From CAZGLK01 sp964526375 (GTDB taxonomy: Bacteria; Patescibacteriota; Minisyncoccia; JACQLN01): a stretch of DNA of 8,699 bases. The DNA is taken from the NCBI GenBank assembly GCA_964526375.1, contig CAZGLK010000031.1, forward strand, positions 1-8,699, read 5' to 3'. Shown here piece after piece: positions 1 through 6,375 of the stretch (the first letter of the stretch is position 1; the number at the start of each line of letters is the position of its first letter). The notes under the pieces are model-generated. The model saw only the letters and a list, made by a program, of their open reading frames with translations. It was not told the origin of the DNA and made no database searches. The translations under genes and the position numbers were made by a program.

Positions 1-58
1 ATCCTAATGATCCTAATAAATCATTTGGAGCATTAGGATATATTCGGATTTTTAGGAT
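1..58. repeat. ATCCTAA-type repeat with inverted copy
   Basis: ATCCTAATG at 1-9 is matched by its exact complement CATTAGGAT at 31-39. The word ATCCTAAT occurs twice in tandem (1-8 and 10-17), and an inverted TTAGGAT follows at 52-58. The stretch lies just downstream of infA and is probably the edge of an AT-rich intergenic repeat continuing outside the window. No U-tract follows the stem, so I do not call a terminator. The words resemble the larger element near 3600-3760. Confidence 0.5.
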
Positions 59-62
59 TATG

Positions 63-278
63 TTATCTACTTCTATACACTATCCTCCCCCTCTTATCGT
101 CGTAGGGTGAGAACTCCACCGTTACTCTGTCGCCCGGCAAAATACGAATAAAATTAAGCCGCATCTTGCCGGAAAGATGGGCCAATGCTTCTGAACCGTC
201 ATCCAGCTTAACCTTAAAAGTCGCGCTGGGCAGCGCTTCAATCACAACTCCTTCTTTGCGAATCGCGTCTTTTTTCAC
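63..278 (-). CDS. infA: Translation initiation factor IF-1
   Basis: The 71-residue product is a single S1-like OB-fold protein of the usual IF-1 length. It binds the A site of the 30S subunit and works with IF-2 and IF-3 at initiation. Recognisable family stretches are EGVVIEALPSATFKVKLDDG (residues 9-28), AHLSGKMR and the C-terminal PGDRVTVEFSPYD followed by RGRIVYR. The start is GTG at 278; it gives the canonical MKKD-type N-terminus and no upstream in-frame alternative fits. No Shine-Dalgarno is visible. The predicted transcription start is only about 12 nt upstream. The gene is not beside rpmJ, rpsM or rpsK, its common neighbours, but follows hicBA with its own promoter. It stops with TAA. 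Confidence 0.95.
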   Translation of the reverse strand: MKKDAIRKEGVVIEALPSATFKVKLDDGSEALAHLSGKMRLNFIRILPGDRVTVEFSPYDDKRGRIVYRSR

Positions 279-296
279 TTAATTAACAACAAAACC

Positions 297-325
297 AGTA
301 TAACAAACCCGCCTGGGCGGGTCAA
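297..325 (-). promoter_or_regulatory. infA promoter (sigma-70 type)
   Basis: On the minus strand -35 TTGACC (320-325) and -10 TATACT (297-302) are separated by exactly 17 bp. The predicted start near 290 leaves a leader of about 12 nt before the GTG. The -10 region and downstream sequence (TTGTTATACTGGT) are identical over 13 nt to the hicBA promoter. The spacer holds a GC-rich dyad, annotated separately. Confidence 0.75.
302..321 (-). terminator. GC-rich hairpin followed by TTTGTT; possible hicBA terminator
   Basis: CCCGCC (308-313) and GGCGGG (316-321) form a perfect dyad. Read on the minus strand the stem is followed by TTTGTT, a weak intrinsic-terminator signature about 80 nt past the hicA stop. 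It sits entirely inside the -35/-10 spacer of the infA promoter, so it could instead be an operator. The T-tract is short and interrupted. Confidence 0.4.
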
Positions 326-399
326 CTCCGCGCCCCAGTGGCAATTAAGAAAACCACGGACTGCCTTCTGTCCGGGCATGCACAATACACTGCCAAGAC

Positions 400-648
400 C
401 TACAGAGCGTCTATAAACCTTTCTATATCAATCCCGAATGCCCTTAGCTCGTCAATCACAAAGAAACGATTTTTAAACTTGGAGTGATAGGGGATAATAA
501 TAAAGTTCCTTCTGCCAACAGATACCCCAGTTCCCTTGGGCGCCTTAGCCTTAAAATGGCCTCCTCTGCCGGTGTGCTTTTCAATTTTAAAACCCAATTT
601 TTGAAGCGCTTTAATGCATTGTCGCGGAGTGAAATCGGGAACATTCAT
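400..648 (-). CDS. hicA: HicA-family mRNA interferase toxin
   Basis: This 82-residue protein matches the HicA/YcfA family, small dsRBD-like ribonucleases that cut mRNA and are neutralised by HicB. It has the N-terminal helix with QCIKALQKLGFKIEK (about residues 10-24), then GRGGHFKAKAPKG with the expected catalytic histidine at residue 31. Family members often have G-S-H here; this one has G-G-H. A basic strand segment and a C-terminal ELRAFGIDIERFI helix follow. It lies 13 nt downstream of hicB on the same strand, in antitoxin-first order. No Shine-Dalgarno is visible, so translation may be coupled to hicB. It ends with TAG. The family call is firm; activity cannot be judged from sequence. 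Confidence 0.85.
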   Translation of the reverse strand: MNVPDFTPRQCIKALQKLGFKIEKHTGRGGHFKAKAPKGTGVSVGRRNFIIIPYHSKFKNRFFVIDELRAFGIDIERFIDAL

Positions 649-661
649 TTAAGACAGAAAG

Positions 662-943
662 CTATTTAGCCAAAGCCGGCTGACGCAATTCTATCCCCGG
701 CAGTTCAACCAAACCCCTAACACCGATATTGATAAAACCCGACATCTTTCTGGATTCTTTCCGGGGCACATCAAAATAAGTTAAAACGGCGTCTTCGAGG
801 TTTTCAAACAATTCAGCCAAAGTATCGCCTTGGGTATAAAGGCCGGGTAGATCTTTTGAATCCAGCCAATACCCGCCTTCTTCAGCTCTATGAATCCTAA
901 AACCAAAACTCCTGGGGATTTTATACTTAGCCGGCATTTTCAT
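662..943 (-). CDS. hicB: HicB-family antitoxin
   Basis: The 93-residue product carries the HicB partial RNase H-like fold. The pattern EEGGYWLDSKDLPGLYTQGD (residues 21-40) is followed by LAELFENLEDAVLTYFD, the usual 'GGY...LPGL.TQGDT..E...N...A' signature. No helix-turn-helix or ribbon-helix-helix tail is evident; the C-terminus (about residues 67-93) is short and undefined, so DNA binding and autoregulation are uncertain. The start at 943 is preceded by a weak GGAAAAAG; a second in-frame ATG two codons on (MKM) is possible. It is the first gene of a hicB-hicA unit with its own strong promoter and ends with TAG. Confidence 0.83.
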   Translation of the reverse strand: MKMPAKYKIPRSFGFRIHRAEEGGYWLDSKDLPGLYTQGDTLAELFENLEDAVLTYFDVPRKESRKMSGFINIGVRGLVELPGIELRQPALAK

Positions 944-983
944 AATCTTTTTCCATGTTTAATTTACCAACAACAATAAGACC

Positions 984-1012
984 AGTATAACAAGCCAACC
1001 CTAACCAGTCAA
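984..1012 (-). promoter_or_regulatory. hicBA promoter (sigma-70 type)
   Basis: On the minus strand -35 TTGACT (1007-1012) and -10 TATACT (984-989) have a 17-bp spacer, close to consensus. The predicted start near 977 gives a leader of about 34 nt. It resembles the infA promoter, including TTGTTATACTGGT and TTGTTGTT downstream. Confidence 0.75.
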
Positions 1013-1187
1013 TGTAGTGTACTCATCGCACTCTCCAAAACCAGAAGGTTTCTATTTCCAGCGATCGCGGGATTTAGTAACCTAGAGCTTAGATGAGTTA
1101 TCTCCATCACCAAACATCGATATAGGGGCACGGGATATACTAAGTCAGTTGGAACAAGGTTGGGTAGAATAATGTAGAATAATGAAG
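1013..1187. other. Intergenic stretch with one short tandem duplication
   Basis: No gene is supported between the hicBA promoter and the stop of the 205-residue gene. The only clear structure is a perfect tandem copy of GTAGAATAAT (1164-1173 and 1174-1183) just after that stop. No stem plus U-tract terminator was found. Confidence 0.5.
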
Positions 1188-1805
1188 TTATTTTAATAGA
1201 GAAAAATAGTTGCTTTCATTACAAATACGGTAAAAGGTTTCCATATCGCCCCCGCAGATTCTTATCCTATATTGACTATCAGGGATGGGTTGCGGATATT
1301 CTTGATAAAAAGACGTTTGCCCAAATCCACCAGGCATTGGTCCAGCGTTACCCACTTTCCACTGCAGAGAAGTAAAATCTTTCTTGAGGTTATCCTGTCT
1401 GTGGATACTCCACGACCCCCATTTTTTTGAATTAATAACGATAGAAAGACTTAGGATCTCTTGTGTTTCTATCCTTTTTTCCATTTCTGGGGAGAATTTC
1501 CATTTAATGTTTTGGATTGCCCCCGATTTCCATTCCTCGCCTCCTTTTGGAGAAACAACTTCGATTGATCCGGACATGGTGGAAGATTCATCATAAGACG
1601 ACAACTTTTCCCAGCCGATTGGGACAGCACAGGGAGTAAAAAAGGTACGCTCTTCTTTTGTGATAGGATTACGTGCCCTCTGTAAAACCTGGATGCACAT
1701 TGTATTTTGTGGAGAGTAAACGAAAAAAAGCCAGTAAGATAACCCCAGCAGTGCTGCCAAACCTACGATAGAAATCAATATTTTTTGCTTCGATAATTTT
1801 AGCAT
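1188..1805 (-). CDS. Membrane-anchored protein with Kre9/Knh1-like Ig-type domain
   Basis: The 205-residue product has a basic N-terminus and one hydrophobic segment (about residues 9-30), most likely an uncleaved signal anchor leaving the rest outside the membrane. Residues 80-101, with SPKGGEEWKSG and then IKW, match the start of Kre9/Knh1-like (Ser-Thr-rich anchored N-terminal) Ig-fold domains. The end, YRIRI followed by ESNYFSLL, matches their final strands, so one domain fills about 80-203. Four cysteines (37, 59, 184, 195) could form two disulfides. The function is unknown; such domains are usually cell-surface adhesion-like modules. It lies 45 nt downstream of the 579-residue gene, probably in one operon. 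The ATG overlaps the stop of an upstream mini-cistron and has no Shine-Dalgarno at normal distance. Confidence 0.7.
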   Translation of the reverse strand: MLKLSKQKILISIVGLAALLGLSYWLFFVYSPQNTMCIQVLQRARNPITKEERTFFTPCAVPIGWEKLSSYDESSTMSGSIEVVSPKGGEEWKSGAIQNIKWKFSPEMEKRIETQEILSLSIVINSKKWGSWSIHRQDNLKKDFTSLQWKVGNAGPMPGGFGQTSFYQEYPQPIPDSQYRIRICGGDMETFYRICNESNYFSLLK

Positions 1806-1834
1806 TGAATTTGCGTGTTATCCTGCATCTTCAT
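1799..1834 (-). CDS. Putative 11-codon mini-cistron coupled to the downstream gene
   Basis: ATG at 1834 follows a good Shine-Dalgarno (GGAGA, 1841-1845, 6-nt spacing) and opens a frame encoding MKMQDNTQIQC with TAA at 1799-1801. Its end overlaps the ATG of the 205-residue gene (1803-1805), an arrangement typical of translational coupling. The larger gene lacks its own well-placed ribosome site. The ribosome-site and start region matches the hicB start region at 25 of 29 positions. It could be a relic rather than a working cistron. Confidence 0.35.
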   Translation of the reverse strand: MKMQDNTQIQC

Positions 1835-1850
1835 AATCTTTCTCCACACT

Positions 1851-3590
1851 CTACATCCCCGCGATTTTAATTTGCACCCGCTCGGCGTTGGCCGGCACCC
1901 TACGCACCCAAAAAGGCCAGGGCTTAAATTCCACCCTTTCTATGTTTTTATAATTCAGCAGGATATTTTTAATGTCCTTTCCTTTTTTCTTTAACACCAA
2001 GTTTTTAAATGCTTCCCCATCAAACTTATCAAAAATGTCATACTGCACGGAAAGCGTTGCCGTTATGGTGCCTTTCTGGTAATCCACCACCGGCGGCTTA
2101 AGAAAAGAGGTTTCCTTGGAAGAAGGCAACAGCATCTTAGCACTATCCAGTTTTGATTGAATGATCTCGTCTGAATAAGCTTCTAAATCCTGGGTCCTAA
2201 AAATCACGGCCCGCGCCACCATTCTAACTGCGGCCTTAAAAGTGTTGGCCGCCCGACCAGCCTCGGGGTCGGTTGAACTGTCGGCCAATTCTTCGTTATA
2301 GGCCTCGGGCCAAAGCTGGAAACCAGCCGGTAAAGTCTGCCGCAGGGTTTGCAATTGCGGTTTTATTTTTTCTTTTAGTATCTCAAAGGCCTTGTTAACA
2401 TCCTCCGCAGTAACCACCGTGGCCTGGCCCACCTTGCCTCCGGACATGGGTGAGGTGGAAACAGCGTAAATTTTATCGGCCTTGGGCGTACCCTTAAGCG
2501 CCGGCATGCTAAATCGGGCGGGGCCAATATTGTAGGTCTCTCCCGCCTCGGCCGCCACCACCTCGGCCTCTATTTGGCCTGGGGTGGTGGAACCGTCCTT
2601 AATGGTTGCTCCAGGTACGGACAAGGTTTTGGTGGTCCAAAATATTTTTCCTTCTTCAGCCTGAAAACGTGAGGCAATCAAGGTTTGCGGCTGTGAAGAA
2701 AAAGCATTGTAGATGGTTATTTTGCCGCGGGCTTTTTCGGAAACATCTTTAACGCCCGTGGCGGTAAATTCTCCGCTTTCAGTTTTTTCCAAGATTACCA
2801 GCTCACCCGGGATAACTCCTTTTTCCAAATCTACCTGTGATTCTTTACCGGAAATCAAAACATCCAAGCTCTGTTTGGCCACATCGCGCACCGGATAAAC
2901 AATAATTTCCGCCCGCGGCAAGGTGCGGCCGAACACAACAAAAGCCAAAACCAAAGACGCCGCCACCACACCGCCTATTATAGAAAGACTGTTGATTTTG
3001 AAAGGCCAGCGCCCTCTTTTGCGGCCATTCTTAGCCAAACCGCTAAAATCAACGCCTTTGGAACGTTCCTCGCGATACGAGTTCAAAAAGCTTGCCGCCG
3101 CATCTCCTTTTTTATTCAAGCCCACATTCTTTAACACCGCCGATGATTTTTTGGAATTGCTTCGGGTCAGAACTGCGCCGGCCGATACGGGCTCGGGTTT
3201 ATTAACTGCCAGCCGGGCCGTGCCGGCTTGGACAACTGGCAATTTAAGGGGGCTGGCTCGGCGGCGCGGCACAATATCGCTAATGCGCCCGGCCCCAACC
3301 CGACCGCCGGCCACAATGGCATTCTCCTCCCAATCGGCTTCGTTCTTGATCACGGCCAAACCGGCCCGCTCGGCAAAAACACGACCCATCAAATCGCTGG
3401 TTACAACTGCCAAACTCTTAGTGTTCATCTCGCCGGCCTCTCTTATAAGGTGAGCATCAACAATATTCTGAATAACCCGCGCTCCAGTAGGAATAACCAA
3501 TTCCAATTCAACCGCCCTAGCCGCGGCAATCTTCCGTACCACCGAGTGAATATCCTCGTCGATGTCTATGTAGATGGTTACTTTGGACAT
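1851..3590 (-). CDS. Single-pass membrane protein with baseplate-J-like outer region
   Basis: The 579-residue product has three parts. Residues 1-85 form a small alpha/beta cytoplasmic domain (TIYIDIDEDIHSVVRKI, then ELVIPTGARV and SLAVVTSDLMGRVFAERAGL). Residues 86-198 are a basic, low-complexity linker. Residues 201-220 are a single transmembrane helix, with the remainder predicted outside. Residues 286-385 (GKITIYNAF, SVPGATIKDG, GETYNIGPARFSMPALKG) resemble the baseplate J/gp47 beta-rich module often annotated in Patescibacteria. The C-terminal third is alpha/beta and unassigned. No phage genes are nearby, so the similarity probably reflects a shared fold, not a tail. The start at 3590 has no Shine-Dalgarno. 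It is first in a likely operon with the 205-residue gene. Role unknown. Confidence 0.7.
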   Translation of the reverse strand: MSKVTIYIDIDEDIHSVVRKIAAARAVELELVIPTGARVIQNIVDAHLIREAGEMNTKSLAVVTSDLMGRVFAERAGLAVIKNEADWEENAIVAGGRVGAGRISDIVPRRRASPLKLPVVQAGTARLAVNKPEPVSAGAVLTRSNSKKSSAVLKNVGLNKKGDAAASFLNSYREERSKGVDFSGLAKNGRKRGRWPFKINSLSIIGGVVAASLVLAFVVFGRTLPRAEIIVYPVRDVAKQSLDVLISGKESQVDLEKGVIPGELVILEKTESGEFTATGVKDVSEKARGKITIYNAFSSQPQTLIASRFQAEEGKIFWTTKTLSVPGATIKDGSTTPGQIEAEVVAAEAGETYNIGPARFSMPALKGTPKADKIYAVSTSPMSGGKVGQATVVTAEDVNKAFEILKEKIKPQLQTLRQTLPAGFQLWPEAYNEELADSSTDPEAGRAANTFKAAVRMVARAVIFRTQDLEAYSDEIIQSKLDSAKMLLPSSKETSFLKPPVVDYQKGTITATLSVQYDIFDKFDGEAFKNLVLKKKGKDIKNILLNYKNIERVEFKPWPFWVRRVPANAERVQIKIAGM

Positions 3591-3596
3591 ACACTA

Positions 3597-3759
3597 TATT
3601 AAATCCAAAATTTTAAGCACTAAATCCGAAACAAATTCAAAATTCTAAGTCCAAATGTTCCAAACGGATTTTATTTTGCCTGCCTGCCGCAGGCAGGAGA
3701 TTTGGATTTTGGTCATTGGGATTTGTTTAGGATTTATGATTTTGGATTTAGGATTTGAG
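3597..3759. repeat. AAATCC-rich inverted-repeat element with GC-rich centre
   Basis: The left arm (about 3600-3655) has AAATCC/AAATTC words; the right arm (about 3698-3759) has the complementary GGATTT words. Parts align well as an imperfect inverted repeat, for example TAAATCCAAAAT against ATTTTGGATTTA. The centre is a near-perfect palindrome, CCTGCCTGC (3679-3687) with GCAGGCAGG (3689-3697). It fills most of the gap between alaS and the 579-residue gene. It resembles dispersed intergenic repeats I recall from other Patescibacteria genomes. It has no open reading frame, so if mobile it depends on an enzyme elsewhere. Confidence 0.65.
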
Positions 3760-3828
3760 ACAGGAATTTCGTGCTTTGAATTTGATAACCCCTCATAATC
3801 AAATTATACACCAAAATATATCTTTCCC

Positions 3829-5544
3829 CTATTCCACAACCGCTCTTATCCTCCGAATACCGGCGCTGGACGATTCTTCTTTGATGATTCTAAACCGGCC
3901 GATCTCCCCTGTTCGCGCCACATGCGGCCCGCCGCAAAGCTCCTTGGAAAACGCTTCTTGATCGTCACCGACAATATAGACCTTAACCATTGCCGGATAA
4001 TCGCCCCGGTAAAAAAAGAGCGCCCCCGACTTTTTTGCCTCCTCCAGCGGCATTTCCCGCACCCTAATGGGATAATCCTGGGCTATAATTTCATTGACCA
4101 TGTTTTCTACCTTTCTGATCTCCTCGTCGGTGAGTTTGCGCCCAAACACAAAATCAAACCGCGTGCGCTCGGCGGTGATGTCAGAACCCCTTTGAGATAC
4201 CTCGTCACCCAAAACTTTATGCAGGGCGGCGTTCAAAAGGTGAGTAGCGGTGTGCAGGCGGGTTTTTACTTCCAACTCCTCTTGGCTTGAGGCGGTAAGG
4301 TCGCCCGAGACAATGCCATGCCCGCCAAACTTTTTCTCCACACCGGCGCGTGAAACTTTTTGGTGCTTCTTTAATTCCTCGTCAAAATGTTGGCGCGACA
4401 AATCCCGCGTTTTGGCACCGCCGAGTTCTTTAATAATTTCATAGGGCAAACCATAAGTTTGATAAAGATCAAAAGCCGCCCCGGAGTCCACTTGACTAAG
4501 CCGGTCAAGTTCCCTAAGACCTCTCTCTAATGTTTTACCAAACCGCTCCCATTCCAGACCAACTTCTTGGCGAATAATCTCACGGCCGGCGGCAAGCTCC
4601 GGGTAAAATTCGCCGTAATTCTTGATAATGTTTTCAATAATAGTTTCAAAAACAGCTGGCGGGATTTTATAGATATGTTCATAAACCAAGGTGCGCCTGA
4701 TCAGCCGCCGCAAAACATAACCACGATCCTTGTTGGACGGCCGCACCCCGTCGGCCAACAAAAACACACTGGCCCTAACATGATCGGCTATGATTCTTTT
4801 TTGTCTTTCGGGAACATCGGTTGGGATCGGCACCAGCAGCGGAGTGAACAAATCAGTTTCAAAAATATTGTTTTTGCCCTGCACTATCATGGCGAGGCGT
4901 TCCAGCCCCCAGCCGACATCAACTCCTTTTTGCGGCAACGGAGCCAAGCTGCCGTCTTTTGCGGCGTTATATTCCATAAACACCAAAGTGGCCACTTCCA
5001 AATTATCTACATAAACTTCGTTGGCTGCACCGCAAGGCCCCTCCGGCCCCGGCGGCCCCCAGACATTCCCTGACCTATCCCCTTTTTTGATTCTTTCCTC
5101 CGGCAGAAACTTCAACCAAGCTCCATGGGATTCTTTATCAAAAGGGATTTTCTCGTCTCCAGCGAAAACGGTCGCTGAAATGCGCTCGGAAGAAATCTGA
5201 AAAATTTTTATGAGCAATTCATAAGTCCATTCAATGGTTTCTTTTTTAAAATAATCTCCGAAAGAAAAATTGCCCAGCATCTCAAAAAATGTCAGATGCG
5301 ACTCATCACCGACTTCGTCTATGTCGGAGGTGCGAAACGATTTTTGAATAGAGACGGTGTTTTTTGATCCAAAATCCTGGAGCGGATCTTTCTGGCCAAT
5401 AAAATACGGCTTAAACTGCTGCATCCCGGCCGTAGTCAAAAGCACCGAAGGATCATCCGGTATAAGGGAACTTGACGAGACTATTTTGTGTCCTTTTTGC
5501 TTAAAAAACCGCAAAAACTTGCGTCTAATCTCTTGGGAAGTCAT
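3829..5544 (-). CDS. alaS: Alanyl-tRNA synthetase, short form without C-Ala domain
   Basis: This enzyme charges tRNA-Ala with alanine. I start it at the ATG at 5544, giving 571 residues that begin MTSQEIRRKFLRFFKQKGHK as in the family; the frame stays open 30 codons further but that extension is not conserved-looking. The class II catalytic core is at about residues 1-235 (TFFEMLGNFSFGDYFK at 85-100, GPCGAANEVY, GWGLERL at 211-217). A tRNA-recognition helical region follows (RGYVLRRLIRR). The editing domain has HTATH (431-435) and CGGPH (537-541), supplying the zinc and editing residues. The protein stops right after it: the C-terminal dimerisation/C-Ala part of the usual roughly 870-residue enzyme is absent, as is common in Parcubacteria. 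GPCGAANE replaces the usual GPCGPCSE. Ends with TAG. Confidence 0.93.
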   Translation of the reverse strand: MTSQEIRRKFLRFFKQKGHKIVSSSSLIPDDPSVLLTTAGMQQFKPYFIGQKDPLQDFGSKNTVSIQKSFRTSDIDEVGDESHLTFFEMLGNFSFGDYFKKETIEWTYELLIKIFQISSERISATVFAGDEKIPFDKESHGAWLKFLPEERIKKGDRSGNVWGPPGPEGPCGAANEVYVDNLEVATLVFMEYNAAKDGSLAPLPQKGVDVGWGLERLAMIVQGKNNIFETDLFTPLLVPIPTDVPERQKRIIADHVRASVFLLADGVRPSNKDRGYVLRRLIRRTLVYEHIYKIPPAVFETIIENIIKNYGEFYPELAAGREIIRQEVGLEWERFGKTLERGLRELDRLSQVDSGAAFDLYQTYGLPYEIIKELGGAKTRDLSRQHFDEELKKHQKVSRAGVEKKFGGHGIVSGDLTASSQEELEVKTRLHTATHLLNAALHKVLGDEVSQRGSDITAERTRFDFVFGRKLTDEEIRKVENMVNEIIAQDYPIRVREMPLEEAKKSGALFFYRGDYPAMVKVYIVGDDQEAFSKELCGGPHVARTGEIGRFRIIKEESSSAGIRRIRAVVE

Positions 5545-5554
5545 GATACTGTTA

Positions 5555-5582
5555 ATCTTAACTAAAAAATACATAAAATCAA
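5555..5582 (-). promoter_or_regulatory. Possible alaS promoter
   Basis: TTGATT (5577-5582) and TAAGAT (5555-5560) on the minus strand, with a 16-bp spacer, would start transcription near 5548, giving an almost leaderless alaS. That agrees with the missing Shine-Dalgarno, but the hexamers are only fair matches in AT-rich DNA. Confidence 0.3.
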
Positions 5583-5623
5583 AGAAGAAAGAGTGTCCTC
5601 TTACAATACAATTACAATACTGC

Positions 5624-5653
5624 ACCGTGAGCATGCTATCGCATGCTCACGGT
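5624..5653. repeat. Palindrome A, upstream of alaS
   Basis: Perfect 13-bp arms, ACCGTGAGCATGC (5624-5636) and its complement (5641-5653), enclose TATC. The inner 22 bp (5628-5649) match palindrome B at 21 of 22 positions, differing only in the loop, while the ACCG/CGGT flanks are unrelated to B yet still complementary. No U-tract follows on either strand, so it is not an ordinary terminator. It lies between the broken regulator's stop and the alaS start. Confidence 0.85.
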
Positions 5654-5768
5654 ATTATGGTATTACTGATCCTTCCTATACATCCTGCATTACACAGACA
5701 ATTCTACAACCAACTACGAAGAACTTAGTTTTTCCCAAATTTAAGATGCGGAGGCAGTGACATGATAG

Positions 5769-6340
5769 CTACAATAGATCAAAAATTTTCCTAAAATGAA
5801 GTTCGTTATCAAGAGAAATGGCAGTAACTAGGCGGACATGCGGCCGGACATCAAAAAATTCAATCACATAATCAATTTCATTCTGGCAGGGATAAGGGCA
5901 AATAAAAACACTCTTTTGATATTCGCAAAAACCCAAACGTCTAAGTGCTGAACGCAAGGCCTCGCGGGCACCTTTCCTCCGTTCAGGAATGTCAAAAGTA
6001 CCAGTCTCCACTTCTTGTCCCAGTATTTTGGCTTTTTTACCCGCATAGTCTCAATGTTAAAAGTAATGGCTCTCTTCCTGCCTTTATCTGTTAACACCAT
6101 AGTAACCGAACCGTCCGGATTATCACGGGCAGCAACAAGTTTGGATTTATACAAATTCCTTAAAGCATTATTCAATGCTCGTTGGTTGATTTTTTCCCAC
6201 TCTTTCTTAACTTCAGCAATAACCCTAAAGTATTGTTTGGACGTGCGGGCCACACTCAAGCCAGCACCGCCTAAAAGCAACAAAAGAACTTTTTGCTGAT
6301 TGGGTCCTAGTCGATCAATTTTTTTACCGGCATTGGGCAT
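5769..6340 (-). pseudogene. PaaX/Cas2-like winged-helix regulator, frameshifted
   Basis: The two parts lie in adjacent frames. The N-terminal part (ATG at 6340, MPNAGKKIDRLGPNQQ) looks like a winged helix: helices around residues 15-65, then a wing with DGSVTMVLTDKGRKRAI. It ends in YWDKKWRLVL. The next frame continues FDIPERRKGAREALRSALRR, then GFCEYQKSVFICPYPCQNEI and FFDVRPHVRLV. This is the Cas2-like fold found at the C-terminus of PaaX-type regulators, with the conserved Asp in FDIPE. Adding one base at the A-run 5994-5997 (TTTT on the coding strand) restores a continuous 190-residue protein. The 80-residue frame alone (GTG at 6011) is the stranded second half. No cas1 or CRISPR array is present, so a regulatory role is likelier than spacer acquisition. 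A real mutation or a homopolymer read error would both fit. Ends with TAG. Confidence 0.8.
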
Positions 6341-6346
6341 ATTCTG

Positions 6347-6375
6347 ATTGTAACCCAACAAACCCCTAACTACAA
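6347..6375 (-). promoter_or_regulatory. Promoter of the Cas2/PaaX-like gene, -35 inside palindrome B
   Basis: TTGTAG (6370-6375) and TACAAT (6347-6352) on the minus strand have a 17-bp spacer. The predicted start falls at about 6340, exactly the ATG, implying a leaderless message. The -35 hexamer lies within palindrome B, so a protein bound there would block RNA polymerase. Confidence 0.5.

Noticed and set aside
2923..3453. Long plus-strand open frame (176 codons) opposite the 579-residue gene
   Set aside because: It is an antisense shadow of a well-formed gene, with low-complexity Pro/Arg/Thr composition and no family resemblance. The same applies to other frames opposite alaS and mnmA.
1851..3590. 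Phage tail or contractile injection system from the baseplate-J-like region
   Set aside because: The protein has a membrane anchor and no neighbouring sheath, tube, spike or ATPase genes.
5545..5634. 30-codon N-terminal extension of alaS from an ATG at 5634
   Set aside because: The extension is Phe/Cys-rich and unlike any AlaRS N-terminus, it begins inside palindrome A, and MTSQEIRRKF is the usual start.
5769..6340. CRISPR-Cas locus because of the Cas2-like domain
   Set aside because: No direct-repeat array, cas1 or other cas gene is present; Cas2-like folds also occur in PaaX-type regulators.
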